From Clostridia bacterium (GTDB lineage: Bacteria; Bacillota; Clostridia; Oscillospirales; Acutalibacteraceae): a stretch of DNA of 64,000 nucleotides. The DNA lies in the NCBI GenBank assembly GCA_017399405.1, contig JAFQCT010000012.1, forward strand, positions 186,001 through 250,000, read 5' to 3'. The notes under the pieces were generated by a model. That model saw only the letters and a program-made list of their open reading frames with translations. It was not told the origin of the DNA and searched no databases. Of this stretch, positions 7,568-16,939 are shown in pieces. The first letter of the stretch is position 1; the number at the start of each line of letters is the position of its first letter. A program made the position numbers and the translations under genes.

Positions 7568-9637
7568 ATGAAGGCTTATACCTCAAACAACATCAGAAAT
7601 ATTGCTGTGCTTGGTCACGGCGGAAAAGGAAAAACCACACTTTGTGAAGCAATGCTTTATTTAGCAGGTGCAACTGACAGACTTGGTAAAGTAGCTGACG
7701 GTAACACAGTTCTTGACTTCGACGCAGAAGAAAAAAGAAGAAAGTCATCTGTTTCATCTGCAATGGCAGCAATTGAATGGGACAACACAAAGTTGAATAT
7801 TATAGATGCTCCCGGTCTTTTTGACTTTGAAAACGGTGCAGCAGAAGCAGTTCGTGCAGCAGAAGCAGTACTTATCGTTACAAGTGCAGGCTCAGGCGTT
7901 GATGTAGGTACAGAAAAAGCATTTAAGGCAGCAGAAAAACGCGGTCTTGCTAAATTCTTTGCTATTACAAAAACTGACTCTGACCACAGAAGTTTCTACA
8001 AGACTTTTGAAGCTCTTAAAGAAGTTTACGGTAACAAACTTTGCCCTACAATCATTCCTTATATGGAAGGCAATATCACAAAATCTTATGTCAACCTTAT
8101 GACAGGTATGGCTTATGAATATGATGCAGATGGCAAGGCTACTAAAGTGGCAATGCCAAACGACCCTGTAATCGAAGAAATGACATCAGCATTTATGGAA
8201 GCTGTTGCTACTACTGACGATGAACTTATGGAGAAATTCTTTGAAGGTGAAGCATTCACACAAGAAGAAATCCTTAAAGGTCTTTGCACAGGTATTTTTG
8301 ACGGTTCAATTTATCCTGTTTATGCAGTTGCAGGTCTTACTTGTGCTGGTGTTGACCAACTTCTTTACAATCTTGCTTGGTCAGTTCCCGGTGCATACGG
8401 TTATGCAGGTGAAAATGCAAAAACTGAAGATGGTGAAGAAACAATTCTTCCTTGTGATATTAACGGTCCTCTCGCAGCAATCTGCTTTAAGACAGTTGCT
8501 GACCCATTCGTTGGTAAAATGTCATTCTTCAAGGTAGTTTCAGGTAAACTTACTCCTGATACTCAGGCTTATAATGTTCGCACAGGCGAAACAGAAAAAA
8601 TGGGTAAATTTGTTACTGTTAAAGGTGGCAAGCAGGAAGACGCTAAAGAAATTATCGCTGGTGATATCGGCGTAGTTACAAAACTTGCAAATGTTAAGAC
8701 AGGCGATACTCTTTGCGATGCTAAAAACATTGTTATTCTCGACGGTGTTGACGCTCCTAAACCTTGTCTTTCAATGGCAGTTAATGTTCGTAAAAAGGGT
8801 GAAGAAGAAAAAGTTGCTCAGGGACTTTTCAGACTTATGGAAGAAGACCCATCAATCTCATTCACAATCAATAAAGAAACAAAAGAACAAGTTCTTTCAG
8901 GTCTTGGCGAACAACATCTTGATGTTATCGTTTCAAAACTCAAGAACAAATTCGGTGTTGAAGTTGATTTAACTGTTCCTAAGGTTGCTTACAGAGAAAC
9001 AATCCGCAAATCTGCTGAAGCACAAGGTAAACATAAGAAACAGTCAGGCGGTCACGGTCAGTTCGGTGATGTACATATCCGTTTTGAACCTTGCGATAGT
9101 GATGAACTTATTTTTGAAGAAGAAGTTTTCGGTGGTGCAGTTCCAAAGAACTTCTTCCCTGCAGTTGAAAAAGGTCTTCGTGATTGCGTTCTTAAAGGTG
9201 TTCTTGCAGGCTACCCAATGGTAGGCGTTAAGGCTACACTTTATGACGGTTCTTACCACCCTGTTGACTCATCAGAAATGGCATTCAAGATGGCTGCTTC
9301 ACTTGCTTATAAGGCTGGTATTCCAAAGGCAGACCCAACAATTCTTGAGCCTGTTGGCACACTTGTTGCTCGTATGCCTGACGATAACCTTGGCGATATT
9401 ATGGGTGACATTACAAAGCGTCGCGGTAGAGTTCTCGGTATGGGACCTGCTGACGAACCAAAAATGCAGGAACTTACAGCTGAAGTTCCAATGGCAGAAA
9501 TGGGCGACTTTACAACAGTTCTCCGTTCAGTAACAGCAGGTCGTGGCTCATTCTCATTTGAGTTCACTCGTTATGAACAAGCTCCACAGAATATCGTTGA
9601 AAAAGTTATTGCAGAAGCAAAAGTTGACGAAGAATAA
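7568..9637 (+). CDS. EF-G-like translational GTPase with divergent GTPase motifs
   Basis: The protein has 689 residues with the full EF-G plan: G domain (about 1-280), domain II, domain III, domain IV with the G-G-H-G-Q-F-G-D-V signature (about 485-500), and domain V. The G motifs depart from canonical FusA. G1 is GHGGKGKTT (16-24). G3 is DAPGLFDF (80-87), so the catalytic His of DTPGHVDF is Leu84. G4 is TKTD (134-137) instead of NKxD. This marks the EF-G-like paralogue subfamily found beside the true fusA in many Firmicutes, whose role is not settled. It is monocistronic, with its own promoter and terminator, and is not next to rps/tuf genes as a main fusA would be. Confidence 0.9.
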   Translation: MKAYTSNNIRNIAVLGHGGKGKTTLCEAMLYLAGATDRLGKVADGNTVLDFDAEEKRRKSSVSSAMAAIEWDNTKLNIIDAPGLFDFENGAAEAVRAAEAVLIVTSAGSGVDVGTEKAFKAAEKRGLAKFFAITKTDSDHRSFYKTFEALKEVYGNKLCPTIIPYMEGNITKSYVNLMTGMAYEYDADGKATKVAMPNDPVIEEMTSAFMEAVATTDDELMEKFFEGEAFTQEEILKGLCTGIFDGSIYPVYAVAGLTCAGVDQLLYNLAWSVPGAYGYAGENAKTEDGEETILPCDINGPLAAICFKTVADPFVGKMSFFKVVSGKLTPDTQAYNVRTGETEKMGKFVTVKGGKQEDAKEIIAGDIGVVTKLANVKTGDTLCDAKNIVILDGVDAPKPCLSMAVNVRKKGEEEKVAQGLFRLMEEDPSISFTINKETKEQVLSGLGEQHLDVIVSKLKNKFGVEVDLTVPKVAYRETIRKSAEAQGKHKKQSGGHGQFGDVHIRFEPCDSDELIFEEEVFGGAVPKNFFPAVEKGLRDCVLKGVLAGYPMVGVKATLYDGSYHPVDSSEMAFKMAASLAYKAGIPKADPTILEPVGTLVARMPDDNLGDIMGDITKRRGRVLGMGPADEPKMQELTAEVPMAEMGDFTTVLRSVTAGRGSFSFEFTRYEQAPQNIVEKVIAEAKVDEE

Positions 9638-9656
9638 ACAACAAAACAATAAAATT

Positions 9657-9686
9657 GTCCCTACGGATTTCCGTAGGGACTTTTTT
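9657..9686. terminator. Strong rho-independent terminator between convergent EF-G-like gene and spoIIE
   Basis: GTCCCTACGG (9657-9666), loop ATTT, CCGTAGGGAC (9671-9680), then six T. The minus-strand side is also T-rich, so it can serve both genes. Confidence 0.92.
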
Positions 9687-9716
9687 AGAGGATATTGAGT
9701 TGAAACAACATTATTA

Positions 9717-12029
9717 TCATTCTTCATTTATACCTATTTTGATTACTGCTACAGTTATGTCATCGCCACGGGTTATGTTGCGTCCTCTTGCGATTGCACA
9801 AAGTTTTTGTGGCAAGTCAGCAGAATATCCGTTTTCAGCAACATAAGATTTAATTTCTTCAAGACTACTGTCGGCAGCACCGTCTGACATCATAATAACT
9901 ACATCACCGTCTTTAAGTCCACCACGAATAGTTGCAAACTCTGCTTGTCTTAAAATACCAATAGGCATAGCAGACTTTTTTATCTCACTGACTTTTCCTT
10001 TTCTGTATAAAAGTGATACAGTTGCCCCTGCTTTATAGATTACAGATTGTCCGTTATAAAGATTGATTTTAAGAATATCAAGGGTTGCGAGGGACTCTTC
10101 TCGACTTTTTACAAGCATTGCTGAGTTTACAAGCCTTAACGCACACGGGAATGAAAATCCTGAAATAATTAGTCTTGAAAAAAGTGAAGATGCCATAGCA
10201 CCATCAATAGCAGCACGGTGACCTGTTCCCATTCCGTCACTTAAAACGGTTATAAAATTGCCTTTTCCGTCATAAAACGAGTCAAAGCAATCACCACAGA
10301 TTTCCCCGTCAGTTACAGACATCTGATAGTACTCACATTCTATGATAAAAGACGGTTTTTCCCACAACATTATGATTTTTTCTTGCTCATTTTTAATAAT
10401 TGCAGGTTGTGAAAACTCTTTTTCGGTAACTTTTTCAATGCACTCTTTTATGGCTTCATCTGTCACTTTATTATTGATATTAACCGTTAAATTAACCATA
10501 GTATTACGGTCTTCATCTTCATAACAATTTACAAATGCAGGTACACCAATATCGTCAAGACTATTTTTAATTGCGTTAGATTTGCTTGCTATCGGGTTAA
10601 TTCCGTTACGAAAATCGCAAAGCAAGTCATCAAGCATTTCACAGACAGTATCAAACTGGTCGGCTGTGATTTTTCTCATTTCGTTAATTCTCCCCTCTGC
10701 ACCAAGTCGTGCTGAATATGACGAATAATTTTTATTAAAGCTGTCGCAAAGTGACATTATATGAATACATTTACTCTGTAAAGAGGTCGGTGCAAAAGAT
10801 GGTGTCACACTACCTGTTCTGCGGATTTCTTCAATCACCTCATCAAACTCACCAATAGTTGCGGACATTCCTGCTCGCCAACATTTGTCAAAACTACCGC
10901 AATCACTACAAACATTATCGCGGACACGAAGATATACCCCCGTGGTATCCGGAAGTGCTTTTTCTTTTAAGATTTCTGACACTTTTGATACTGTACCCGA
11001 CATATCCCCTACCGCATTTTTCACCATTTTTAGTCGTGAAATCATCATATTTTGCACTGCAAGTCCGTCACCTGTAAGTGTTGAAACAGATAATCGCAAC
11101 TTTGCCTGTAAAAATAGTTTTTGCGGTGCAATTATAAACAAAACTGATGCTATTGCAGTCTCAACAAGTCTTGGTATTTGGTCTTTTGTGCCACCAAAAA
11201 GCAAAAATGAAGCACCGTAAGCAAAAATATATGAAAACGCACAAAGCACTCTGCCTGAATAAGAAAACAAGCCTGAAAACAATCCTGAAATACAATAGCA
11301 GAATGTGGTAAGTGTAGAATTGCCCATCATTAAAAATCCCAAAGTTGTACCCGTGCCCATTATTGCCCCGCCACTTTCACGAAAAAGATATGAGGCAGAC
11401 ATTATAATAAAACTACATATAATTCCCGACACAGATACACCAAAAACTGCGATTTTATTTATTGTAAGCAATAAAATAAGTACTGCAATTATTGTTGAAG
11501 TCAATTCACGATTGGTAATATGTTGATTTTGTTTAAGTTTTTCTATTGAGTTTACTGCAATCGCAAAGAAATATGCACCACCAAAGGCAGTTACAGATTC
11601 TGCAACACGAATAAAAATATCGTTCAAATCAAAAATTGTGGCAAGAGTTGACACAATTCCTGTAGAAATGGTACTAAAAAGTGAAATTAACGGTAAAAAA
11701 ACAATTTTTCCACGGGTTTTTGGAAAACTGTTAATATAGAGTTTAAGAATATACACAAGAATAAGTGCCATTACATAACGAAATGCAAAAGTATATTCAT
11801 TTGTAAGAATGTAACCAAGCATTGCACCAAAGCAGGAAAAAAGTGTGTATTCTTTTTTGACTCCACTACAAAAAGCAATGCCCAACGGTGAAAAGTATTC
11901 TGTCACTGATGCAGATGCCATTAAAACACCAATACCAAAATGTATTGAGTTTATTCCTGCAGATTTCATAAAATCTGAAAGTTCAATTCGCTCATTACCC
12001 TCGCTTATTCCAAATTCCTGATTGCTCAT
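9717..12029 (-). CDS. spoIIE: Stage II sporulation protein E, membrane PP2C phosphatase
   Basis: The protein has 770 residues, close to the usual length (about 800). It has an N-terminal multi-span membrane domain (about ten helices, about 25-320), a central regulatory region with a Cys cluster (CSDCGSFDKC), and a C-terminal PP2C/SpoIIE phosphatase domain (about 545-765). That domain contains the metal-binding motifs V-L-S-D-G-M-G-T-G-H (near 597) and M-M-S-D-G-A-A-D. SpoIIE dephosphorylates SpoIIAA at the sporulation septum to release sigma-F in the forespore. AAGGTGGTG precedes the ATG. A TATAAT lies upstream, but I find no convincing Spo0A box. This gene is the best evidence that the organism can sporulate. 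Confidence 0.95.
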   Translation of the reverse strand: MSNQEFGISEGNERIELSDFMKSAGINSIHFGIGVLMASASVTEYFSPLGIAFCSGVKKEYTLFSCFGAMLGYILTNEYTFAFRYVMALILVYILKLYINSFPKTRGKIVFLPLISLFSTISTGIVSTLATIFDLNDIFIRVAESVTAFGGAYFFAIAVNSIEKLKQNQHITNRELTSTIIAVLILLLTINKIAVFGVSVSGIICSFIIMSASYLFRESGGAIMGTGTTLGFLMMGNSTLTTFCYCISGLFSGLFSYSGRVLCAFSYIFAYGASFLLFGGTKDQIPRLVETAIASVLFIIAPQKLFLQAKLRLSVSTLTGDGLAVQNMMISRLKMVKNAVGDMSGTVSKVSEILKEKALPDTTGVYLRVRDNVCSDCGSFDKCWRAGMSATIGEFDEVIEEIRRTGSVTPSFAPTSLQSKCIHIMSLCDSFNKNYSSYSARLGAEGRINEMRKITADQFDTVCEMLDDLLCDFRNGINPIASKSNAIKNSLDDIGVPAFVNCYEDEDRNTMVNLTVNINNKVTDEAIKECIEKVTEKEFSQPAIIKNEQEKIIMLWEKPSFIIECEYYQMSVTDGEICGDCFDSFYDGKGNFITVLSDGMGTGHRAAIDGAMASSLFSRLIISGFSFPCALRLVNSAMLVKSREESLATLDILKINLYNGQSVIYKAGATVSLLYRKGKVSEIKKSAMPIGILRQAEFATIRGGLKDGDVVIMMSDGAADSSLEEIKSYVAENGYSADLPQKLCAIARGRNITRGDDITVAVIKIGINEE

Positions 12030-12225
12030 TATTTCACCACCTTACAAAGTCATATACCAGTATTATATGCTTGTCCTATGGGTGTTTTTTGGTGGATTAG
12101 GTGTGTAAAATAATGTTTTATTATGATGTTTTTTGCAAAAAACAATTATAAAAAATATCTTTTCAAAAACACTATTTTATGATAAAATTATAACGGTAAT
12201 TTTCGGAATGAAATGAGGGCAAATT

Positions 12226-12957
12226 ATGGCAAAGATTTTTACTGTTGCATCCGGCAAAGGCGGTGTGGGCAAATCAACTTTCTGCACTAATATTGCAATC
12301 TCACTTGGTGAGTCAGGCAAAAATGTGCTTCTTATTGACGGTGATGCTGAACTTCGTAGTCTTGACTTACTTTTAGGCGTTGATGAGATGGTGCTTTATG
12401 ACTGGTCTGATGTTATCAAAAACAGATGTGATTCGGATAAAGCCCGACTTTTCTATAATGAAAATGTTCAACTTTTGCCTGCTCCCATTGAATATCCCGA
12501 AAATTTGACTTATGAAGATTTCAAATCTCTTTTAAGCCATTATTCAGAAAATTACGACTACATATTTATTGATGCCCCTGCCGGTGTTGGCGAGTTGCCC
12601 CAAATTTATGCAAAATGCTCTGACACTTGCATAATTGTCGCTACTGCCGATGAGATAAGTGCAAGAAGTGCTTTAATCACAGGTAACAAACTTATAAAAC
12701 TTGGTATAAAAGAAGAAAATCTGCGTCTTATTATCAACCGTTTTGATAAAAAAGCTGTAAAACAGGGCAAACTGTTAAATATAGATGAAATTATTGACAA
12801 AACTTATATAAGATTGCTTGGCATTATCCCTGAAGAAAAGAATTTAATGTATGCTTCTGTATCTGAAAAGCGTATTTCACAGTACAGTGATGCTAAAATT
12901 GCTTTTTCTAATGTGGCGGGACGAATTTTGGGCAAAGAAATTGAACTTTATTTGTAA
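12226..12957 (+). CDS. minD: MinD-type P-loop ATPase
   Basis: The protein has 243 residues with the deviant Walker A box SGKGGVGKST (9-18), the switch segment LLIDGDAELRSLDLLLG, Walker B-type YIFIDAPAG, and the MinD-like RLIINRFD segment. MinD positions division-site selection on the membrane. The usual C-terminal amphipathic membrane-targeting helix (basic and aromatic) is not evident: the protein ends GRILGKEIELYL. No minC or minE is adjacent, but mgsA follows, as in the min/rod/mgsA cluster of Clostridia, which supports the minD assignment. A weak promoter (TTTCAA-17-TAAAAT, 12160-12188) precedes it. A ParA/FlhG-like role cannot be excluded. Confidence 0.8.
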   Translation: MAKIFTVASGKGGVGKSTFCTNIAISLGESGKNVLLIDGDAELRSLDLLLGVDEMVLYDWSDVIKNRCDSDKARLFYNENVQLLPAPIEYPENLTYEDFKSLLSHYSENYDYIFIDAPAGVGELPQIYAKCSDTCIIVATADEISARSALITGNKLIKLGIKEENLRLIINRFDKKAVKQGKLLNIDEIIDKTYIRLLGIIPEEKNLMYASVSEKRISQYSDAKIAFSNVAGRILGKEIELYL

Positions 12958-12964
12958 AAAAATA

Positions 12965-12993
12965 TTGAAAATTGCGTTGTTTTTTGTTATTAT
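12965..12993 (+). promoter_or_regulatory. Promoter of mgsA
   Basis: TTGAAA (12965-12970), 17-bp spacer, TATTAT (12988-12993); GAAGGGG ribosome site before the ATG at 13055. Confidence 0.5.
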
Positions 12994-13054
12994 AGTAATG
13001 TTTGGTAGTTTTTTATTTGACTAATCAACAAAATATGAAAGAAGGGGTTAATTT

Positions 13055-13459
13055 ATGAACATAGCTCTTATGGCACATGACTCAAAAAAAGAACTTATGA
13101 CACAATTTTGCATTGCGTATTGCGGAATTTTATCTCGACACAATCTTTGTGCAACGGGTACAACAGGCAAAATGGTTTCTGAGGCAACAGGGCTTAAAAT
13201 CACACAGTTTTTAAGCGGTCCTCAGGGTGGCGACCAGCAAATCAGTTCACGAATTGCTTGTAATGAAATTGACTTGCTTCTTATTTTTAGTGACCCTTTG
13301 GGTCCAAAACCTAACGAACCTAAAGATTACACTCTTTTACGACTTTGTGATGTTCACAATGTTCCGGTTGCTACTAATATTGCAACTGCTGAAGCACTTA
13401 TTCACGCTCTTGAGCGTGGCGATTTGGATTGGCGAGACATTGTTAATCCAAAAAGATAA
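13055..13459 (+). CDS. mgsA: Methylglyoxal synthase
   Basis: The protein has 134 residues. It shows the MGS signature: MAHDSKK near the N-terminus, the phosphate-binding ATGTTG, the [10 protein letters not shown] motif with the catalytic Asp, then [19 protein letters not shown] and the VATNIATAE end. It converts dihydroxyacetone phosphate to methylglyoxal and phosphate, a glycolytic bypass under phosphate limitation. It is cytosolic and homohexameric in known members. It sits 97 bp after minD with its own promoter. Confidence 0.96.
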   Translation: MNIALMAHDSKKELMTQFCIAYCGILSRHNLCATGTTGKMVSEATGLKITQFLSGPQGGDQQISSRIACNEIDLLLIFSDPLGPKPNEPKDYTLLRLCDVHNVPVATNIATAEALIHALERGDLDWRDIVNPKR

Positions 13460-13477
13460 TTAAATAATTAAAATTAT

Positions 13478-13502
13478 GCCTCACTTAGAAATTGGGTGAG
13501 GC
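13478..13502 (+). other. Hairpin in the mgsA-hisS gap
   Basis: GCCTCAC (13478-13484) pairs with GTGAGGC (13496-13502) across an 11-nt loop, just upstream of the hisS ribosome site. No U-tract follows, so it is not an intrinsic terminator. No T-box core (GGGTGGNACCGCG) is present, so it is not a T-box leader. It may modulate hisS expression or mark an mRNA processing site. Confidence 0.4.
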
Positions 13503-13527
13503 AAAACATATATTAAGGAAGAATTTT

Positions 13528-14871
13528 ATGGCATTGATTACTAACGCTATTAAGGGAACACAAGATACTCTACCTAAAGAAAGTTACAAAATTCAATATG
13601 TGGAATCGGCTATGCGTGAAACTGCTGAAAACTTTGGTTTTCACGAAATGAGAACACCTGTTTTTGAGCATACCGAACTTTTTCAGCGTGGCGTAGGCGA
13701 AACTACTGATGTTGTGCAAAAAGAAATGTATACATTTGAAGATAAGGGTGGCAGAAGTATCACACTTCGCCCTGAGGGTACTGCAGGTGCAGTGCGAGCT
13801 TTCCTTGAACATGGTCTTTTTAATGAGGGACTTCCACAAAAGATTTATTATCTTACATCTTGTTACAGATATGAAAAACCACAGGCAGGCCGACTTCGTG
13901 AATTCCACCAGTTTGGTATTGAGTGTTTTGGTGCAGGTGCTCCAAGTGCTGATGCAGAGGTTATTTCACTTGCAAACGAAGTTTTCAACTATCTTGGAAT
14001 AAACAATTTAAGCCTTGAAATCAACTCAATTGGTTGTCCTGAATGCAGAAAGCATTATCACAAGGCACTTAAAGAGTATTTTGAACAATATAAAGGTGAC
14101 CTTTGCGAAACTTGTTTAGGCAGACTTGACCGCAACCCAATGAGAATTCTTGATTGTAAGAGTCCTGTTTGCAGCGGTATTGCAGACAAAGCACCAACAG
14201 TTATCGAATTCCTTTGTGATGATTGTAAAGAACATTTTGAAAGCGTTAAGAAATATCTTGATGCTATGAATATTGAATACACAGTAAATCCTCAAATTGT
14301 TCGCGGTCTTGACTATTACACAAGAACAGTCTTTGAATTTGTTTCAAAAGAAATTGGTGCACAGGGTACAGTTTGTGGCGGTGGTCGTTACGATGGTCTT
14401 ATTGCTGAAATGGGCGGTCAACCACTCCCCGCTTGCGGATTTGGTTTAGGTCTTGAAAGACTTTTACTTTTAATGGAAGCACAAGGCACAGCATTCCCAG
14501 AACCTAAAAAATGCGATTTATATATTGCAAGTATGGGCGAAAATGCAAATCTTAAAGCAGCCCAGATTGCAACTGAACTTCGTAATGAAGGAATGTGTGT
14601 TCAGTTTGATACTGTTGGTCGCGGACTTAAACCACAAATGAAATACGCAAACAAAATTGGTGCATTATACACACTTGTTTTAGGCGACAACGAAATTGAA
14701 ACAGGCAATATTAAACTTAAAAATATGGAAACAGGCGTTGAGTCTGAAATGACACTTGCGGATTTCGTTGACAATTTTCAAACAAAAGTGATTTCAGATG
14801 CTATGGCAGGATTTGAATCACTTGGTGTTGAAGGATTTGATTTATCAGACCTTTTAGGAGGTAATAACTAA
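13528..14871 (+). CDS. hisS: Histidyl-tRNA synthetase
   Basis: The protein has 447 residues, class II. Motif 1 lies near FEHTELFQRGVGE. Motif 2 has CYRYEKPQAGRLREFHQFG. The histidine-specific RGLDYYTRTVFE is present, as is motif 3, FGLGLERLL. A C-terminal anticodon-binding domain begins near residue 330 (CDLYIASMG...). It charges tRNA-His. The start at 13528 has AAGGAAG 7 nt upstream; the frame is open 12 codons earlier but without a ribosome site. It overlaps the aspS ATG by one base (TAATG), the common Firmicute hisS-aspS pair. Confidence 0.97.
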   Translation: MALITNAIKGTQDTLPKESYKIQYVESAMRETAENFGFHEMRTPVFEHTELFQRGVGETTDVVQKEMYTFEDKGGRSITLRPEGTAGAVRAFLEHGLFNEGLPQKIYYLTSCYRYEKPQAGRLREFHQFGIECFGAGAPSADAEVISLANEVFNYLGINNLSLEINSIGCPECRKHYHKALKEYFEQYKGDLCETCLGRLDRNPMRILDCKSPVCSGIADKAPTVIEFLCDDCKEHFESVKKYLDAMNIEYTVNPQIVRGLDYYTRTVFEFVSKEIGAQGTVCGGGRYDGLIAEMGGQPLPACGFGLGLERLLLLMEAQGTAFPEPKKCDLYIASMGENANLKAAQIATELRNEGMCVQFDTVGRGLKPQMKYANKIGALYTLVLGDNEIETGNIKLKNMETGVESEMTLADFVDNFQTKVISDAMAGFESLGVEGFDLSDLLGGNN

Positions 14872-16655
14872 TGGATACAATGAACGGATTAAAAAGAACT
14901 GACTACTGTGGTACTCTTAATGCTAACTTTGTAGGTAAAGAGGTTACAGTTGCAGGTTGGGTACAGCGTCGTCGCGACCTTGGTGCTTTGATTTTCATTG
15001 ACTTGCGTGACCGCACAGGTGTTGTGCAGTTGGCTTTTGACGATAACACAGACAGAGAAGTTTTTGATAAGGCATTCACAGTAAGAAGTGAATATGTACT
15101 TATGGCAAAAGGTGTTGTCCGTGAGCGTTCTTCAAAGAACAAGGATATTCCAACAGGCGACATTGAAATTGAAGTTAAAGATTTAAGAGTTGTTGGTGTA
15201 AGTGAAACACCACCTTTTGAAATTGTTGAAAACTGTCAGACATCAGAGGTAACTCGTCTTAAATACCGTTACCTTGACTTGCGTCGTCCTGACTTACAGA
15301 AGAATATTCTTCTTCGTCACAAGATTACAAAAATCACTCGTGACTACTTTGATGAAAACGGATTCATTGAAATTGAAACTCCAATGCTTATCCGTTCAAC
15401 TCCTGAGGGTGCTCGTGACTTCCTTGTTCCTTCAAGAATTCACAATGGTAGCTTCTATGCACTTCCACAATCACCACAACTTTACAAACAGCTTTCAATG
15501 GTAGCAGGTTTTGACAGATATATGCAGATTGCCCGTTGCTTCCGTGACGAAGATTTGCGTGCTGACCGTCAGCCTGAATTTACACAAATTGACCTTGAAA
15601 TGTCATTTGTAGATGTTGACGATGTTATGAATATGGGCGAGGGCTATATTCAAAGAGTTTTCAAAGAGGCTATGGGTGTTGATATTCAGTTGCCACTTCC
15701 AAGACTTACTTATAAAGACGCTATGGAGCGTTACGGTTCTGACAAGCCTGATACTCGTTACGAAATGGAACTTTGTGACTTAGGCGATGTTGTTAAGGGT
15801 TGTGGCTTCGGCGTGTTCACATCAGCACTTGAGGCAGGCGGTGCAGTTTACTGTATCACAGCTAAAAATGCCGTCAATACTCTTACAAGAAAAGAAATTG
15901 ACAAACTTACAGAGTTTGTTCGCGGTATTGGTGCAAAAGGACTTGCATTTGCTCGTCTTATGCCTGACGGACTTGCATCTTCATTTGCTAAATTCCTTAC
16001 AGAAGAGGAAATGACTGCACTCCTTAATAAAGCAGGGGCAGAAACAGGGGATGTTGTTCTTATTGTTGCTGATACAAAGAAAAACAGCGTTCTTTCGGTT
16101 CTTGGTGCACTTCGCCAAGAAGTTGCAAAGAAACTCAACATTATTCCAACAGATAAGTTTAATCTTCTTTGGATTACAGAGTTCCCATTCTTCGAGTGGG
16201 ATGAAGACTCACAAACCTTTGTTGCTATGCACCACCCATTCACTTCACCAATGGATGAATGTTTAGAATATCTTGAAACTGACAAAGCACAGGTTCGTGC
16301 AAAGGCTTATGACCTTGTTCTCAACGGTGTTGAATTGTCAAGCGGTTCAATTCGTATTACTGACCCTGCACTTCAAAAGAGAATGTTCACACTTCTTGGC
16401 CTTTCTGACGAAGAAGCATACGAGAAATTCGGTTTCTTGACAGATGCATTCAAATTTGGTCCTCCTCCACACGGTGGTATGGGCATTGGTCTTGACCGAC
16501 TTGTAATGCAGATGATTGGTGCAGATTCACTTCGTGATGTTATTGCATTCCCTAAACTTCAAAACGCAAGTGAGCCAATGACAGAGTGCCCATCTCCTGT
16601 TGATACACTTCAACTTGACGAACTTGGAATCGCAGTTAAAGAAACAGAGGAATAA
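14871..16655 (+). CDS. aspS: Aspartyl-tRNA synthetase
   Basis: The protein has 594 residues, the bacterial-type length. It has an N-terminal OB-fold anticodon domain (VTVAGWVQRRRDLGALIFIDLRDR) and the class II core with motif 2 (RCFRDEDLRADRQPEFTQID). The bacterial GAD insertion lies at about 285-415, and motif 3 is GIGLDRLVMQ near the end. Bacterial enzymes with this architecture may be discriminating (Asp only) or non-discriminating (Asp/Asn); this cannot be told from the window. AGGAGG lies inside the end of hisS, 9 nt before the ATG, so the pair is translationally coupled. Confidence 0.97.
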   Translation: MDTMNGLKRTDYCGTLNANFVGKEVTVAGWVQRRRDLGALIFIDLRDRTGVVQLAFDDNTDREVFDKAFTVRSEYVLMAKGVVRERSSKNKDIPTGDIEIEVKDLRVVGVSETPPFEIVENCQTSEVTRLKYRYLDLRRPDLQKNILLRHKITKITRDYFDENGFIEIETPMLIRSTPEGARDFLVPSRIHNGSFYALPQSPQLYKQLSMVAGFDRYMQIARCFRDEDLRADRQPEFTQIDLEMSFVDVDDVMNMGEGYIQRVFKEAMGVDIQLPLPRLTYKDAMERYGSDKPDTRYEMELCDLGDVVKGCGFGVFTSALEAGGAVYCITAKNAVNTLTRKEIDKLTEFVRGIGAKGLAFARLMPDGLASSFAKFLTEEEMTALLNKAGAETGDVVLIVADTKKNSVLSVLGALRQEVAKKLNIIPTDKFNLLWITEFPFFEWDEDSQTFVAMHHPFTSPMDECLEYLETDKAQVRAKAYDLVLNGVELSSGSIRITDPALQKRMFTLLGLSDEEAYEKFGFLTDAFKFGPPPHGGMGIGLDRLVMQMIGADSLRDVIAFPKLQNASEPMTECPSPVDTLQLDELGIAVKETEE

Positions 16656-16658
16656 TTA

Positions 16659-16904
16659 ATGAGAAATGGCATAAAAAAACTGAATACTATACTGTTTTCG
16701 GTGATTTTATGTCTCACCTTTTCGGTTACTGCATTTGCAGAAAAAACAGTTAAGTATTCAAATGAATTAACAGTTACACCAATCCGTGTTTTCTTTGCGA
16801 TTCTTGTGATTGCTCTTTTCGTGGCTATGGAAATCGCATTTGAAAAAATCCGCGAAAAACGAGTTGAAAAGAGAAATAAAAAATACGGAAAAGATGATAA
16901 GTAA
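16659..16904 (+). CDS. Small membrane protein of unknown function
   Basis: The protein has 81 residues. It has a likely signal peptide (about 1-26, cleavage near A-F-A-E), a short extracellular stretch, a membrane helix (about 43-61) and a strongly basic cytoplasmic tail (EKIREKRVEKRNKKYGK). It starts 3 nt after the aspS stop, with GAGGA inside the end of aspS, so it is the third gene of the hisS-aspS transcript. A terminator follows directly. I do not recognise the family. A signal peptide plus a second helix suggests a type I membrane topology. Confidence 0.7.
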   Translation: MRNGIKKLNTILFSVILCLTFSVTAFAEKTVKYSNELTVTPIRVFFAILVIALFVAMEIAFEKIREKRVEKRNKKYGKDDK

Positions 16905-16907
16905 AAA

Positions 16908-16938
16908 ATGCTCGGCAATCTGCCGAGCATTTTTGTTT
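16908..16938. terminator. Bidirectional terminator after the hisS-aspS operon
   Basis: ATGCTCGGCA (16908-16917), loop ATC, TGCCGAGCAT (16921-16930), then TTTTGTTTG. The A-run on the other flank makes it usable by the convergent gene ending at 16940. Confidence 0.9.
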
Positions 16939-16939
16939 G

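Noticed and set aside
13460-13527. T-box leader before hisS
   Set aside because: Only one 7-bp stem is present; the conserved T-box core and a terminator/antiterminator pair are missing and the gap is too short.
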